Shown here: positions 55,050 to 64,000 of the stretch, in pieces
Numbering within the stretch: position 1 is the stretch's first letter
Layout of the letters: the number at the start of each line of letters is the position of its first letter
Source of the DNA: Zasmidium citrigriseum
Lineage: Eukaryota; Ascomycota; Dothideomycetes; Mycosphaerellales; Mycosphaerellaceae
DNA length: 64,000 bases
Assembly (NCBI GenBank): GCA_002786025.1
Contig: NHNW01000044.1
Coordinates: 124,001 to 188,000, forward strand
Reading direction: 5' to 3'
Made by a program: the position numbers and the translations under genes
Notes under the pieces: generated by a model
Told to the model about the DNA's origin: nothing
Database searches by the model: none
The model's input: only the letters and a program-made list of their open reading frames with translations

Positions 55050-56961
55050 TCAAAGCTTACTCTCCTCCCTCGTATCCCCCGTAAAAGCCACCGTCTCCCG
55101 CCCCTGGACCGTCCCACTCTTCGTCAAAACCTGCCTCCTCTTCCTCCGACTCAACCACTCCCCATCATCCCTCTCACGGATATAATACGCCCAATCCGCC
55201 GTCTCATCCAACTCCGTCTGACTATACCCATTCCCCAAATACGCAAACCTGTTCCCATTATACTCGACCTCATAATCCTCAAACCTCACATCCGCCAACG
55301 CCTCAATGTAATGCAGCGTACTGCCCGGCCACAAGGCTGTGATGGGTGCATCGATTTGTCCGGATTTGTACCATGAGCGGCAGGGGTCTGCCCAGACGGT
55401 CTTTTTCATGAATTCGTTTTTGTGCGCGATGAAATCTTCCACCGCGGCGGACTTTGGGGTGAAGGTTTTGATGTTGTGGGTTTGGTAGTGGTCGATTAGC
55501 TTGCACATGTAATCGGCTTGGAGCTCGATGGCGCTGAGCACGGGGCCGTTTCCTATGGGACAGTTGGGGCCGAGGAAGATCATGTAGTTGGGGAAGTCGG
55601 CGGCTGCGATGCCGAGATAGGATTTTGGCTCAGCGGACCAGGTGTCTTGGAGGTTGGTTCCCGAGGGGTTTATCAGGGGGAAGCGTGGTTTGAAGGTTGT
55701 GTCGAAGCCTGTGGCGCAAATGAGGACGTCGATGGGGTATTCTTTTCCGTCGTCGCAGACGCAGCCCTTTTCTGTGATGCGTTCGATCTCGCCGTAGATG
55801 ACGGAGACGTTGGGTTTTGTGAGGGATTCGAGGTAGCCTACTCCTGGGGTCATTCTGCGGCAGCCGAAACTCCATTCGGGGATGAGCTTGGAGATGAGGC
55901 GGTCGTCTTTGAGTTTCTCTTTCATTTGTTGGACCATGTAGTCGTGCGTCTCGTTGTTCTGGTTGGTGTTCTTGAGAAAGATGCCGAACTGCCCATTCAG
56001 GCCACTCTCGATGCGTTTTCGGTATTCGGTGAGGGTGCCGGGTTTGGTAGCGAAGTCTTCCTTTTCTGAATCCGTGTAGACATGTTGCTCAAGGCCTTGA
56101 ACGGGAGAGACGTATGTTGGCTCGCGGATGAATGTCGTTACGTGCGAAGCGTACGGCTGAACTGTTGGCAGAACTTGGATTCCTGACGAGCCGTTTCCGA
56201 TCAAGCCAACATGTTTGCCTGTGAGATCGATGTTGGTGTCCCAATTCGCGGTATGTAGGAGCGTGCCCTTGTAATCGTGGAGACCGGGTATGGCTGGCCA
56301 CCTCCAGTTGTTCAGAATGCCAGTAGCATTGACAAAGATGTCACAGGAATCACGAATCTCGGTGTTCGTTGAGAGGTCTTTCACTGTGATGTCCCAGCCA
56401 GCCGACTCTTGGTTCCAGAATGCTCCTATTACTTGGTGGTTGGTCTGAATGTACTGATCGAGTCGGTACTTCTTGGCGAAGTCATTGAAGTATTGGTAGA
56501 TCTCTCCAGACCCTGCGTAGACGGCGGACCAATCGAGCTTGGGTTCGAAACTCCAGCAGTAGCAATGCGCTGGAACATCGCAAGCGCACCCTGATTGAGA
56601 AGTCAGCCGTTTGCATTCGGGATGCACCTCCAAGGGACACCACTGACCTGGATATCTGTTTTCCGCCCAAGTACCAGACAGCTGCTCGAATGATCAGTAT
56701 GGAGGTGGAAGTAGGAAAGACGGCAGATTTGCAAACCTCCTGGTTCTTCTCGTAGACGATCAAATCCACATTCTGGAAGTGCCTCTGGATTTTGTACGCG
56801 AACATCAACCCACTGGCCCCTGCACCACAGCATATCACCTTGACATGTCGTTCTTGATGGATGGGACCATTGAGTCGACGTTGAACATCGTCATCTCCTC
56901 GACTCTTTCGTTTGCCCAGCGTTGGAACATTGAGGACCTCGCGAATGGGAAAGTCAGCCAT
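55050..56961 (-). CDS. FAD-dependent Baeyer-Villiger-type monooxygenase
   Basis: Three exons, 56961-56737, 56681-56648 and 56590-55050, give 599 aa. Removing the two introns (GTTTGC...GCAG and GTCAGT...TCAG) restores GTWAENRYPGCACDVPAH, diagnostic for this enzyme class. The FAD Rossmann motif GAGASG is at 46-51, and the BVMO fingerprint appears as YKGTLLHTANWD near 193-204. The NADPH motif GNGSSG is at about 218-223, and the ATGFDT motif follows. Close families are CzcO-like and StcW/MoxY monooxygenases, which insert oxygen beside ketones or hydroxylate hydrophobic substrates. It is the leftmost member of a likely cluster with the SDR, MFS and Zn2Cys6 genes to the right. Confidence 0.9.
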
Positions 56962-57867
56962 AGTAAGGAAACAAAGTAGATTCGATGCAAGTAGACTTCA
57001 ACAGAGATACAGACAGAAGTCAAAACCGGACAGGGAGGAGACCAAGAATGAAAAGAGACACTCGCCTGACTTGACTCGAGTCGGCGCAGTACTGTCCCCA
57101 CGAAAGATGCAATACGTATGCAAGCAAGCGCTGGGCGGTAATGGGTAGTGGATTGGGTATCCAGTGCGTTCGGATATACGATGACACACCTGACTCAGGT
57201 AGTAGAGGTGGATTCTGAACCCCTTCTCGCTCCGCAAACGAATAATGCAGGTAGGTCGAGGCATGACATCTCCGGTATCCTCGGCCAGTGTGACAGCTGT
57301 CGAGAGCTGCGTGCCCTACATTAGTCTGCCGCGGATGAACATTCGCGTTTTCCAAGGCAGGCAGGCCGAGCAGAATGCGAGTCGTGTCTCGGCATTTGGG
57401 CCAGTTTGAATCATTCAGATGCCAAATACTCCATAGAATGAGTCGAGAGAGATCATCTGTCTGCGGGTGTTGATGCCGACTGCCATCGCCGTCCGCCAGT
57501 CTTTCTCCGGAGGAGGCCAACCGCGGGGTATCGATTTTTGGCGCCCGCAGATGGAGACGGCTTGCTGTCAAATATGGGCTCCACGTGGAGAAGGAGTGAG
57601 GTGTTGGCCGGCGATCGCTGATGAGGATGTGGTCTGTGGGGATCGAACGCGAGAAAGATGGAGAGGGAAGGTCTGAAGTGAATGTTCTCAACGCTTCGAC
57701 CATGTCCTGGTCTTGCTCGGCCGTTGCTCTTCGCGACAGCCGTGTTTGAAGCCAAACTGCAAACATCACATTCTTCCCAACACCAGTCTCTCAGTCATAG
57801 AGTACATTCTCATCCAGATGAATTCCAAGTTTCAAATTTGGAATATGTTTCCTCCTATACCCTTTCA
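56962..57867. other. Intergenic region between monooxygenase and small secreted protein
   Basis: About 900 bp with the monooxygenase promoter on its left side. A 249-codon minus-strand frame (57020-57769) spans most of it, but it has no motif, an unlikely composition and a frame shared with the expected promoter, so it is not called a gene. Confidence 0.35.
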
Positions 57868-58236
57868 TCAACCACACTCATCCCCCGGATAACAATTGTC
57901 TTCCAAAAGCTCCACTCGAAACCCCTCCACAGTTCCACCGATATCTTCATTATTCGTGCAGAAATCCCCCGAGCCACCGATAAAAGTGTACTCTTCCTTG
58001 CAATCGGAGTCGGAAAACAAGTGGATCCGAACGTTGGTGTTCAGGCCGCTGAACATCAAAGAGCTGCTGTCGACGTATCGCGAGAGAGCAACGCAAGGAC
58101 TGTTGACGTCGATGTCGTAGACGCGGGAGAAGATTTGCATCCCGTGGCAGTCGCGGCCTAGGTAGCCTTGGATTTCGAATGATGTGGTGAGGGTGAGGAG
58201 AGTGGTGAGTGCTGATAGGAATATCAGGAGCTGCAT
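57868..58236 (-). CDS. Small secreted cysteine-rich protein
   Basis: Intronless, 122 aa from the Met at 58236, chosen because it opens a signal peptide (MQLLIFLSALTTLLTLTTS). The mature part of about 100 residues holds six Cys (in DCHG, SPCVA, DCKE, DFC, NCY and DEC), enough for three disulfides, and is acidic with many Gly/Asp/Ser. No known effector or antimicrobial family was recognised, though the beta-rich pattern with YLGRDC near the start recalls fungal killer-toxin-like or hydrophilic secreted folds. Size, secretion and Cys content make it an effector-type candidate. Confidence 0.72.
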   Translation of the reverse strand: MQLLIFLSALTTLLTLTTSFEIQGYLGRDCHGMQIFSRVYDIDVNSPCVALSRYVDSSSLMFSGLNTNVRIHLFSDSDCKEEYTFIGGSGDFCTNNEDIGGTVEGFRVELLEDNCYPGDECG

Positions 58237-58453
58237 GGTCGTCTGGCGTCGATGGGTTTGGGTTGCTTGCAGTGTGATACTGCATATTCCTTCCGTCTGT
58301 TTTGAAGCTTGACTTATAGTCTTGAAGACAAAGAAGTCATATCTGTAACCTCGTACCACTGATCAAACCAGCTCACCAGAGGCTTGCAACTTCAAAACTT
58401 GCTTCTCAGCAACGCAAAAGCAGCTGATCGTCTGTCGATGTCCTCAATCCTCA

Positions 58454-59305
58454 TCATTGCGCCGTGTACCCACCATCAACAGCCAACGTCGCCCCCGTCA
58501 TAAAACTCGACATCGGACTCGCCAGATACACAATCGAATCGGCAATCTCCTCCATCTCACCCAGCCGCCCCTGAGGAACCTTCGCCACTTCCCCAGCCAT
58601 GACCTCAGCCGCGCTACGATTTCTCAGTAACGGTGTAGCAATGTAACCCGGACACATGGCGTTGATTCGAATCCCCTGAGGTGCGTACGCAACTGCGTCC
58701 GTCTTTGTGAGTCCTACCACACCATGCTTCGATGCGGTATAGGAGCAAGCCGGCGTTGATGGTGATGAGGCTACGAGACCGAGCATGGAGGCGACGTTGA
58801 CGATGACGCCGCGGTTGCCTCGTGGTGGAGGGGTGAGGGGTTCTTGTTTCAGCATTTGGCGGATTTGGGCTTGTTGGCAGAGCCAGACTCCGTGTAGGTT
58901 TACCGAGATCACTCGCTGCCAGTCTGCGAAGTCGTTCTCTGCGGTGTGCTTCGGGGTGCCGCCGATGCCTGCGTTGTTGACGGCAATATCTACACGAGAG
59001 AAGGCCTTGATGGTGTCGTTCATGGCGGAGCGGACGGAGTCTTCTTTCGAAGTATCCATCTCGAGGCTGAGAAGCTGGATGTCATCCCCATGGTTCTTGC
59101 GGAGTTCATTGGTAGTGTCCTTGAGAACTTCTGGACGAATGTCACAGAGAGCGAGTTGTCGGACACCGTGCCTTGCAAGAGCATATGCTGTGTACTGGCC
59201 AATGCCTGCGTCTTAAGTCAGCCCGTGCCTTATCGCTTCCATTATGAAGGACGTACCCGAGCCGGCTCCTGTGATAAAAGCCGCTCCTCTCAGCAAGCTC
59301 GCCAT
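58454..59305 (-). CDS. Short-chain dehydrogenase/reductase, third copy in window
   Basis: Two exons, 59305-59257 and 59205-58454, give 266 aa. The first exon encodes MASLLRGAAFITGAGSG, and splicing (GTACGT...CGCAG) completes the cofactor motif TGAGSGIGQ. Also present are CDIRPE after strand 2, VNNAGIGG, catalytic Ser in NVASM, SYTASKHG with the YxxxK pair, PGYIATPLL and the VDGGY ending. It resembles fungal SDRs acting on secondary alcohols. It is placed between a secreted protein and an efflux pump in the presumed right-edge cluster. Confidence 0.87.
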
Positions 59306-60146
59306 AATGAACGAACTAAGATACGATGGCTGTGCAGGGGCAGAATCGGGCCTAAAGGCAAAAGGGTGACTACTGCTCCGTCAACAGCTCTCTTGCAGAA
59401 GTCCAACAGAAGACACGCATCGGTGCCGAAAGATGCAATGCAGTGATGTTCACGAGGCACAGGAGATCGTCAATCGGGCAGAATCGTCCGCTCGTGCTGA
59501 AATTCCGGCTGTCGAGGCCGGCGTGTCACAGTATAAAGTGAACCGCATTCGCCGCACCTTCTGCGCTCGTTCATCTCGATATCGACTCGTGAAGACAGTG
59601 GATATAGTCTTGGTTGACTCGTCCCGACTAGAGGAGCTCTAGGCGCCGGGTGACTTCACCCGCGGCACGAAGCCGCCGGAAAAGTGGAGTCGGCCATCAG
59701 AGTTCAGAGCTTGGTCTTGATCGACGGCAACATCAACATGTTCCGGAAGCAGTGCATGCCGCGAGTATTGTGCACGGAACCACACATGCTTGCAGACAAT
59801 CACATCGAACTGCCACCGTTGGCACTGCAGACGACATGCAGCACGGTACAGTGCATCCAGACAGGCGTGACGACGAGATGGATAGAGTTCTGGACGCGTG
59901 CCGCAGGCGGGCGTCAGCATTGGTGGCGTATCGCATCTCTCGACATATGCTGGAAGTCTCGCGCTTGGAGCAGTATTGTTTGCGGCGGCGGAGGGTAAGT
60001 TGATCCAGTTGATCCAGGGTTGGGGTACAAAGTAAGGTTCCGTGAAGCAGAGGTCGGGATCCCCAGGAGTGTGATAAGCTGGATGGGTGCTTTCGAATCT
60101 TTCTCCTGAAGACAGTAGCCAATCCATTGGGACCATACTGAGCGAG
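59306..60146. promoter_or_regulatory. Divergent intergenic region, SDR and TRI12-like MFS
   Basis: About 840 bp between divergent starts. Long frames on the minus strand (59639-60374) run into the MFS first exon and are shadows. It should include both promoters and possibly sites for the Zn2Cys6 factor further right, but I could not identify a reliable site. Confidence 0.35.
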
Positions 60147-62184
60147 ATGGCGACCGCAGACGAGAAGCACGCTGCACACCGATCTGAGGATATCGAGCCT
60201 GGCCACCGCAGCGGATCCGATAGCGATGTCGCCATCCATACCGAGACCTTCGCGGTCAAAAGGGAAGCTCTTGGCCAGGATCTTCCACCGCGATATTGGA
60301 TGAGTCCGGGCTTCATTGGCACCGTCGCGGCGTTGTGCTTTGGCAACATTAGCAACTATGCAAGCTGGGTGCAACCGTCGAACTCGCTGGCTGTCATCGA
60401 TGCGGACATTGGGCCTTCGGCGAACATCTCGTGGGTCGCTTTGGCGTACACGCTGGGATTGGCTGTGGGGTTCCTTCTTGTCGGACGCTTGAGTGATATC
60501 TTTGGCCGTCGGTGGTAAGTAACAAGATCTAGAGGATCAGGTTGTGGGACTGAAAGTTTTTGGCAGGTTCTTCATCGGTGGCAACTTCCTTGCTTTGATA
60601 TGCGGCATCTGTGGTGCTGTGGCACAGAATATCAATACTCTCATCGGCGGGAATGTCCTTGGAGGCCTGGCTGGTGCTGTGCAGATTTCATTCACGGTGG
60701 CCATCTCTGAGCTTGTTCCCAACAAGCACCGGCCGCTGTGGGTGGCCGCCATCTTCTTTTCCAGCGTTGAGTTTGCAGCCTTTGGACCGGAGATCGCTCA
60801 ATTGCTTGTTACAAACACTAAAGCTGGATGGAGGTAAGCTCGCAAAGACTCGCAGTGTTTGGCCAAATGCTGACACCGAGCAGATGGAATTATTACCTGA
60901 ACATCATCGTCGCGGGACTGGCTGTCGTCTTGTTCTTCTTCTTCTGTAAGGACGGAGGTCGAATCGTGCGAGATGACCTACTGATAGAATGTAGATCACC
61001 CACCGACCTTTCACTTGCTTCATTCCAATCGGTCCAGAATGGAGCAGCTCAAACGTCAGGATGGAGTTGGCTTCGTTCTCTTTACCGGCGGACTGATACT
61101 GTTCATCATGGGCCTGAGCTGGGGTCAAGTCGTGTATCCATGGGATTCAGCACACGTCATCGCCACAATTATCGTCGGCTTCCTCGCCCTGGTAGCCTTC
61201 GTTCTGTGGGATGCATACGGCCATCGCGGTGACCCTCTCCTTCCGCTGCACCTCTTCAAATCGAGAGGCTACCTGGCAATGGTAATCACAGCCATGGTTG
61301 GGTCCTGCGTGTACTATTCCATGAACGTTATCTGGCCACAGCAGATCGCCTATCTCTTCGGGGGGTCTCCAGCTCACCGGGGATGGCTCGCTTGTGTTGT
61401 CGGCGGTGCAACCCTGGTGGGCCAGGTCATCGGAGCTGCAATGTGCCAGTACATCAAGAAGTCACGCTACATCCTGATCGGCAGTTGTGTGTCGTTGCTG
61501 GCGTTCTCGGCCGCGATGGTCAGCATTGGTCCTGGCCAGGAGTCAAAGGGGGTCGGCCTGATGTTCATGGCTTGCTTCAGCGTCGGAGTGATTGAGGCCT
61601 GCAGTCTCTCATTGGGTATGTTGCTGGCATGTTGTGATGATCCCCTGCTGACAGTCGTCCTAGCGCCGCTGGCTCTACCCTCGGAAGACATTGGTGCTGC
61701 TCTGGGTGCATTGGGGTCCATTCGCTCTGGAGGCGCTGCTGTTGCCACTGCAATATATGTAAGTCCATCATTTCAAAGAGGTGACGGTTGAACATAGATG
61801 GCTGACGCATTTCAGACGACCATTCTGAGCAACAAACTCGCGGACTACTTACCGAAATACGTGACTCCCGCCGCCACAAGTGCTGGACTGCCGCAATCTT
61901 CTCTTCCAGCCCTGTTCACAGCTATCTCCACTGGAGACCTGACGAAAGTACCAGGCATTACCCCGAGCATCACAGCAGCTGTGGGTGTTGCAAGTGCTCA
62001 AGCGGCAGCCTTATCGTTCAAGTATGTATGGTATGCCGTCTGTGCATTTGCTGCATGTGCAGTGATCGCCTCATGCTTGACGATCAACTACGGCGAGTAC
62101 TTGAACGATACCGTGGAGAGAAAGCTGCAAAGAGCAGTCGAGGTGGCTCCTGATGTGCAACATGCATCCAACGAAAAGGCTTGA
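60147..62184 (+). CDS. MFS efflux transporter, TRI12/siderophore-type
   Basis: Five exons, 60147-60514, 60567-60833, 60884-60945, 60995-61758 and 61816-62184, give 609 aa; all introns are GT-AG and 49-57 nt. The sequence has the first-half blocks ISWVALAYTLGLAVGFLLVG, GRLSDIFGRRWFF and a long loop after helix 6. ALGALGSIRSGGAA occurs before the last exon. These are characteristic of the 14-helix TRI12/DHA2-like group, which exports trichothecenes, siderophores and other compounds. Met 60147 was chosen because it precedes the acidic cytosolic N-tail; an in-frame upstream start is possible. Cargo unknown. Confidence 0.88.
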
Positions 62185-63111
62185 TCTGCTGAAAGGTGAT
62201 CTGGATGTATGCGGAATTAGCTCATCGTATAGATTGTCGGTCCCACTGCATGGCTTGCTGCTCGAGCGTTCTCCTGGGTCTTCTCGGCATGTCCGAGACG
62301 CAAGCAGAGCGGTTTTCTTCCGTCTCGAGGCTGTCTTGGTGGATATGGGGTTGGTCGCCACGTGGCTAGCTGCAAGAGAGCGGTCTCGCTTGCTGTTGGC
62401 GAATGCATTCCAATTGCCGACGTCTGAAGGATTCGTTCAGTCGAGTGTACCTGCGGAGAGAAGTGGGCGAGAGGCGAGAGGAAAGGTCATCCGTTCGAAA
62501 GATCAATCCTTTCCTTGCACGACTCAAGAAGCTCCGTAAGAGAGTGAAGCTTGACGCCACGGTCCACATATCCACCCCTGTCGTCGCCACGCCCACACCT
62601 CCATATCATGCCCCATATTTTGCTGTACGAATTGCGGAGTAGGGAGCTTGCCTGCGGAGCCCCGGATGAGCCCTCAAAGGACGACGTCTGATAGCCCGGG
62701 ACCATGGGAAGTCTTCAAGTACATGTACGTGTCACTGAAAGTCTCTTGAATCAGTAGCTTCTGTCAATGGTTAGCCCTGCCTCGAAGCGAAAAGTTTCTT
62801 GACAATGTGAGTGAAAGTGTCTGGGATGCTTGGCACGACCGAGTGGGTCCGGGCAAGATGCCTGACTCGCAGCTCTCTCGTCTCCATCGCCTCCCCTCCT
62901 CCGCATGCTCACACGGCAACTGTGTGGTGCCGCAGGGTCTGGGCTGCCCGGGATGGACGAACAGCGTGCAGCTTCGGGCGATCTTGTCGACGACGAGGCG
63001 CGTCCTCGTGCACTCGACAAAATGCCAGACCCGTCCGCCCGCCTGCGCACTTGAACACTGTCGGCCCACATCTCGCGACTCGTCTTTCCACCTACTCTTT
63101 GTTGTGACACA
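62185..63111. other. Intergenic region before the right-edge regulator
   Basis: About 930 bp, gene-free by inspection, with the promoter of the regulator in its last part. Overlapping frames on both strands carry no motif. Confidence 0.35.
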
Positions 63112-64000
63112 ATGCCCGCTGTGACTGAGCAACAGCCTGTTGATGGCCAGAAGTCGGACATGCAGAACCAGCCGGAGAGTGATGCTGGGTCGAGTTCGAA
63201 GCGCCAGAAATCTCGTCACAGGGCTTCGGTAGCCTGTGCAACATGTCGTGAGAGGCGGATCAGGGTAAGGCACATGTTCGATGAACTTTGACTTTTCGCT
63301 GAGTCGGGTAGTGCGTTGTGCCGCAAGGGGAAAGTGCGTGTTTGCAATGCCAGGTAAGCAGCGACCAACAGAAGCAGTGCCCCAACACTTGCTAATTCAG
63401 CCTGTTCGACAGCGCGCCGAAACAACTTGTGTTATCAAGAACGATGACGAAAGAAGGCGACCGGTCTCCCGAGCCTACATGAGCACGCTGACTGATCGTG
63501 TTGCGTTGCTCGAATCCATGCTGGAGGAAAGAGGCATCGAAGCTCCACCAGTCTCATATCCACCAAAGACAACCAGAGGCACACTGTACGCATGCCAATA
63601 ACGGAAAGATATCTTTTCTGGTGATCAGTGAGCTTACCTGACTTCTCAGACATGCCGATGGCAACGACTCGCCTCCGCGAGCAGCCACTCAACCGCCCCA
63701 ATCATCAAAGAGCGATGTCCCAGATGAGACAAGCCCTGTTAGTGTGCCAGAAGATAGCATCGAGGACTCACACGTTGGCTCCAATGCAAGCGTTGATGGC
63801 CAACTTCAGCCAGAAGCCAATGTTGGAACACCGATCGATGACAAGAACAATGGCATCGTCAACCGGCTTCTCTCGACACGCGGTCATCTATCTTTCGACC
63901 AACTGAGTGGCCGACTTCGCTTCTACGGAGGCACCGTCAATTGCCATGTCTACTCTGAACTAGATGTCGACGACTCGAAAAGCAATCGTGAGAGCGTTGA
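63112..64000 (+). CDS. Zn2Cys6 transcription factor, 3' part cut by window end
   Basis: Partial gene. Exons are 63112-63264, 63312-63353, 63413-63585 and 63650 onward to the window edge. The zinc cluster is split over three exons: VACATCRERRIR, CVVPQGESACLQC and QRAETTCVIK, giving the six Cys. A coiled-coil dimer segment follows (LTDRVALLESMLEERG). Exon 4 is acidic and Ser/Pro-rich and then reads LLSTRGHLSFDQLSGRLRFY, a block found just before the regulatory domain in several Zn2Cys6 families. It is likely the pathway regulator of the monooxygenase-SDR-MFS group to its left (inference). Confidence 0.85.

Noticed and set aside
57020..57769. 249-codon minus-strand open frame upstream of the small secreted protein
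   Set aside because: No domain, would begin in an undefined region and covers the expected promoter of the monooxygenase; random-looking protein.
59639..60374. Long minus-strand frames across the SDR-MFS gap
   Set aside because: They run antisense into the first MFS exon and have no family features; shadows of coding DNA and chance.
1..64000. CRISPR array, bacterial operon signals, intact transposon
   Set aside because: No regularly spaced short repeats, no Shine-Dalgarno pattern, and no reverse transcriptase, transposase or terminal repeat structure were seen; the window is eukaryotic.

Overview
The window is nuclear DNA of a filamentous ascomycete. Genes have short (about 38-66 nt) GT-AG introns with CTNAN-type branch points, and several families are fungal: a HET-domain protein, Zn2Cys6 regulators, a DUF3632-like protein, a TRI12-like efflux pump and a Sulfotransfer_4-like protein. 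Protein styles suggest Pezizomycotina, possibly Dothideomycetes (inference, not proven). I see about 26 protein genes, one tRNA-like relic, one pair of diverged direct repeats, and no intact transposon.

Left part (1-20 kb): a tyrosine phosphatase with an N-terminal rhodanese domain (1955-4525) and a membrane PA/RING-H2 ubiquitin ligase (5801-7460). Next comes a minus-strand tandem group of J-domain/coiled-coil genes at different stages of J-domain decay (8383-11088), with another coiled-coil gene beside it (to 12039). A HET-domain gene (12850-15033) sits exactly between two diverged direct repeats of about 355 bp. Then follow a secreted ML-domain lipid-binding protein, the copper chaperone CCS1, mitochondrial ribosomal protein uL13m and peroxisomal uricase.

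Middle (20-48.6 kb): the TORC2 scaffold Rictor/Avo3 (20504-24349). Next are a regulator-like protein without a zinc cluster, a DUF3632-like protein, a short-chain dehydrogenase (SDR) and a complete eight-exon Zn2Cys6 activator, which may form a small cluster (25.5-31.6 kb). After these come an arrestin-like protein, a monocarboxylate-type MFS carrier, a second SDR, a secreted carboxylesterase with His/Gly/Trp-rich ends and an FGGY sugar kinase. EMC10, a mitochondrial-type ATP-grasp ligase, a five-finger CRZ1-like C2H2 factor and a Sulfotransfer_4-like protein close this part.

Right part (48.6-64 kb): a 3.8-kb stretch with no credible gene, then a three-exon C2H2 protein. The last block is a FAD Baeyer-Villiger-type monooxygenase, a six-cysteine small secreted protein, an SDR, a TRI12-like efflux MFS and a Zn2Cys6 regulator cut by the window edge. 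It looks like a small metabolic cluster continuing beyond position 64000. Housekeeping functions (TORC2, EMC10, uL13m, CCS1, uricase) alternate with accessory islands. The points most worth a second look are the decaying J-domain array, the repeat-flanked HET gene, the right-edge cluster, and repeated sharp C-rich to G-rich strand switches inside coding sequences.
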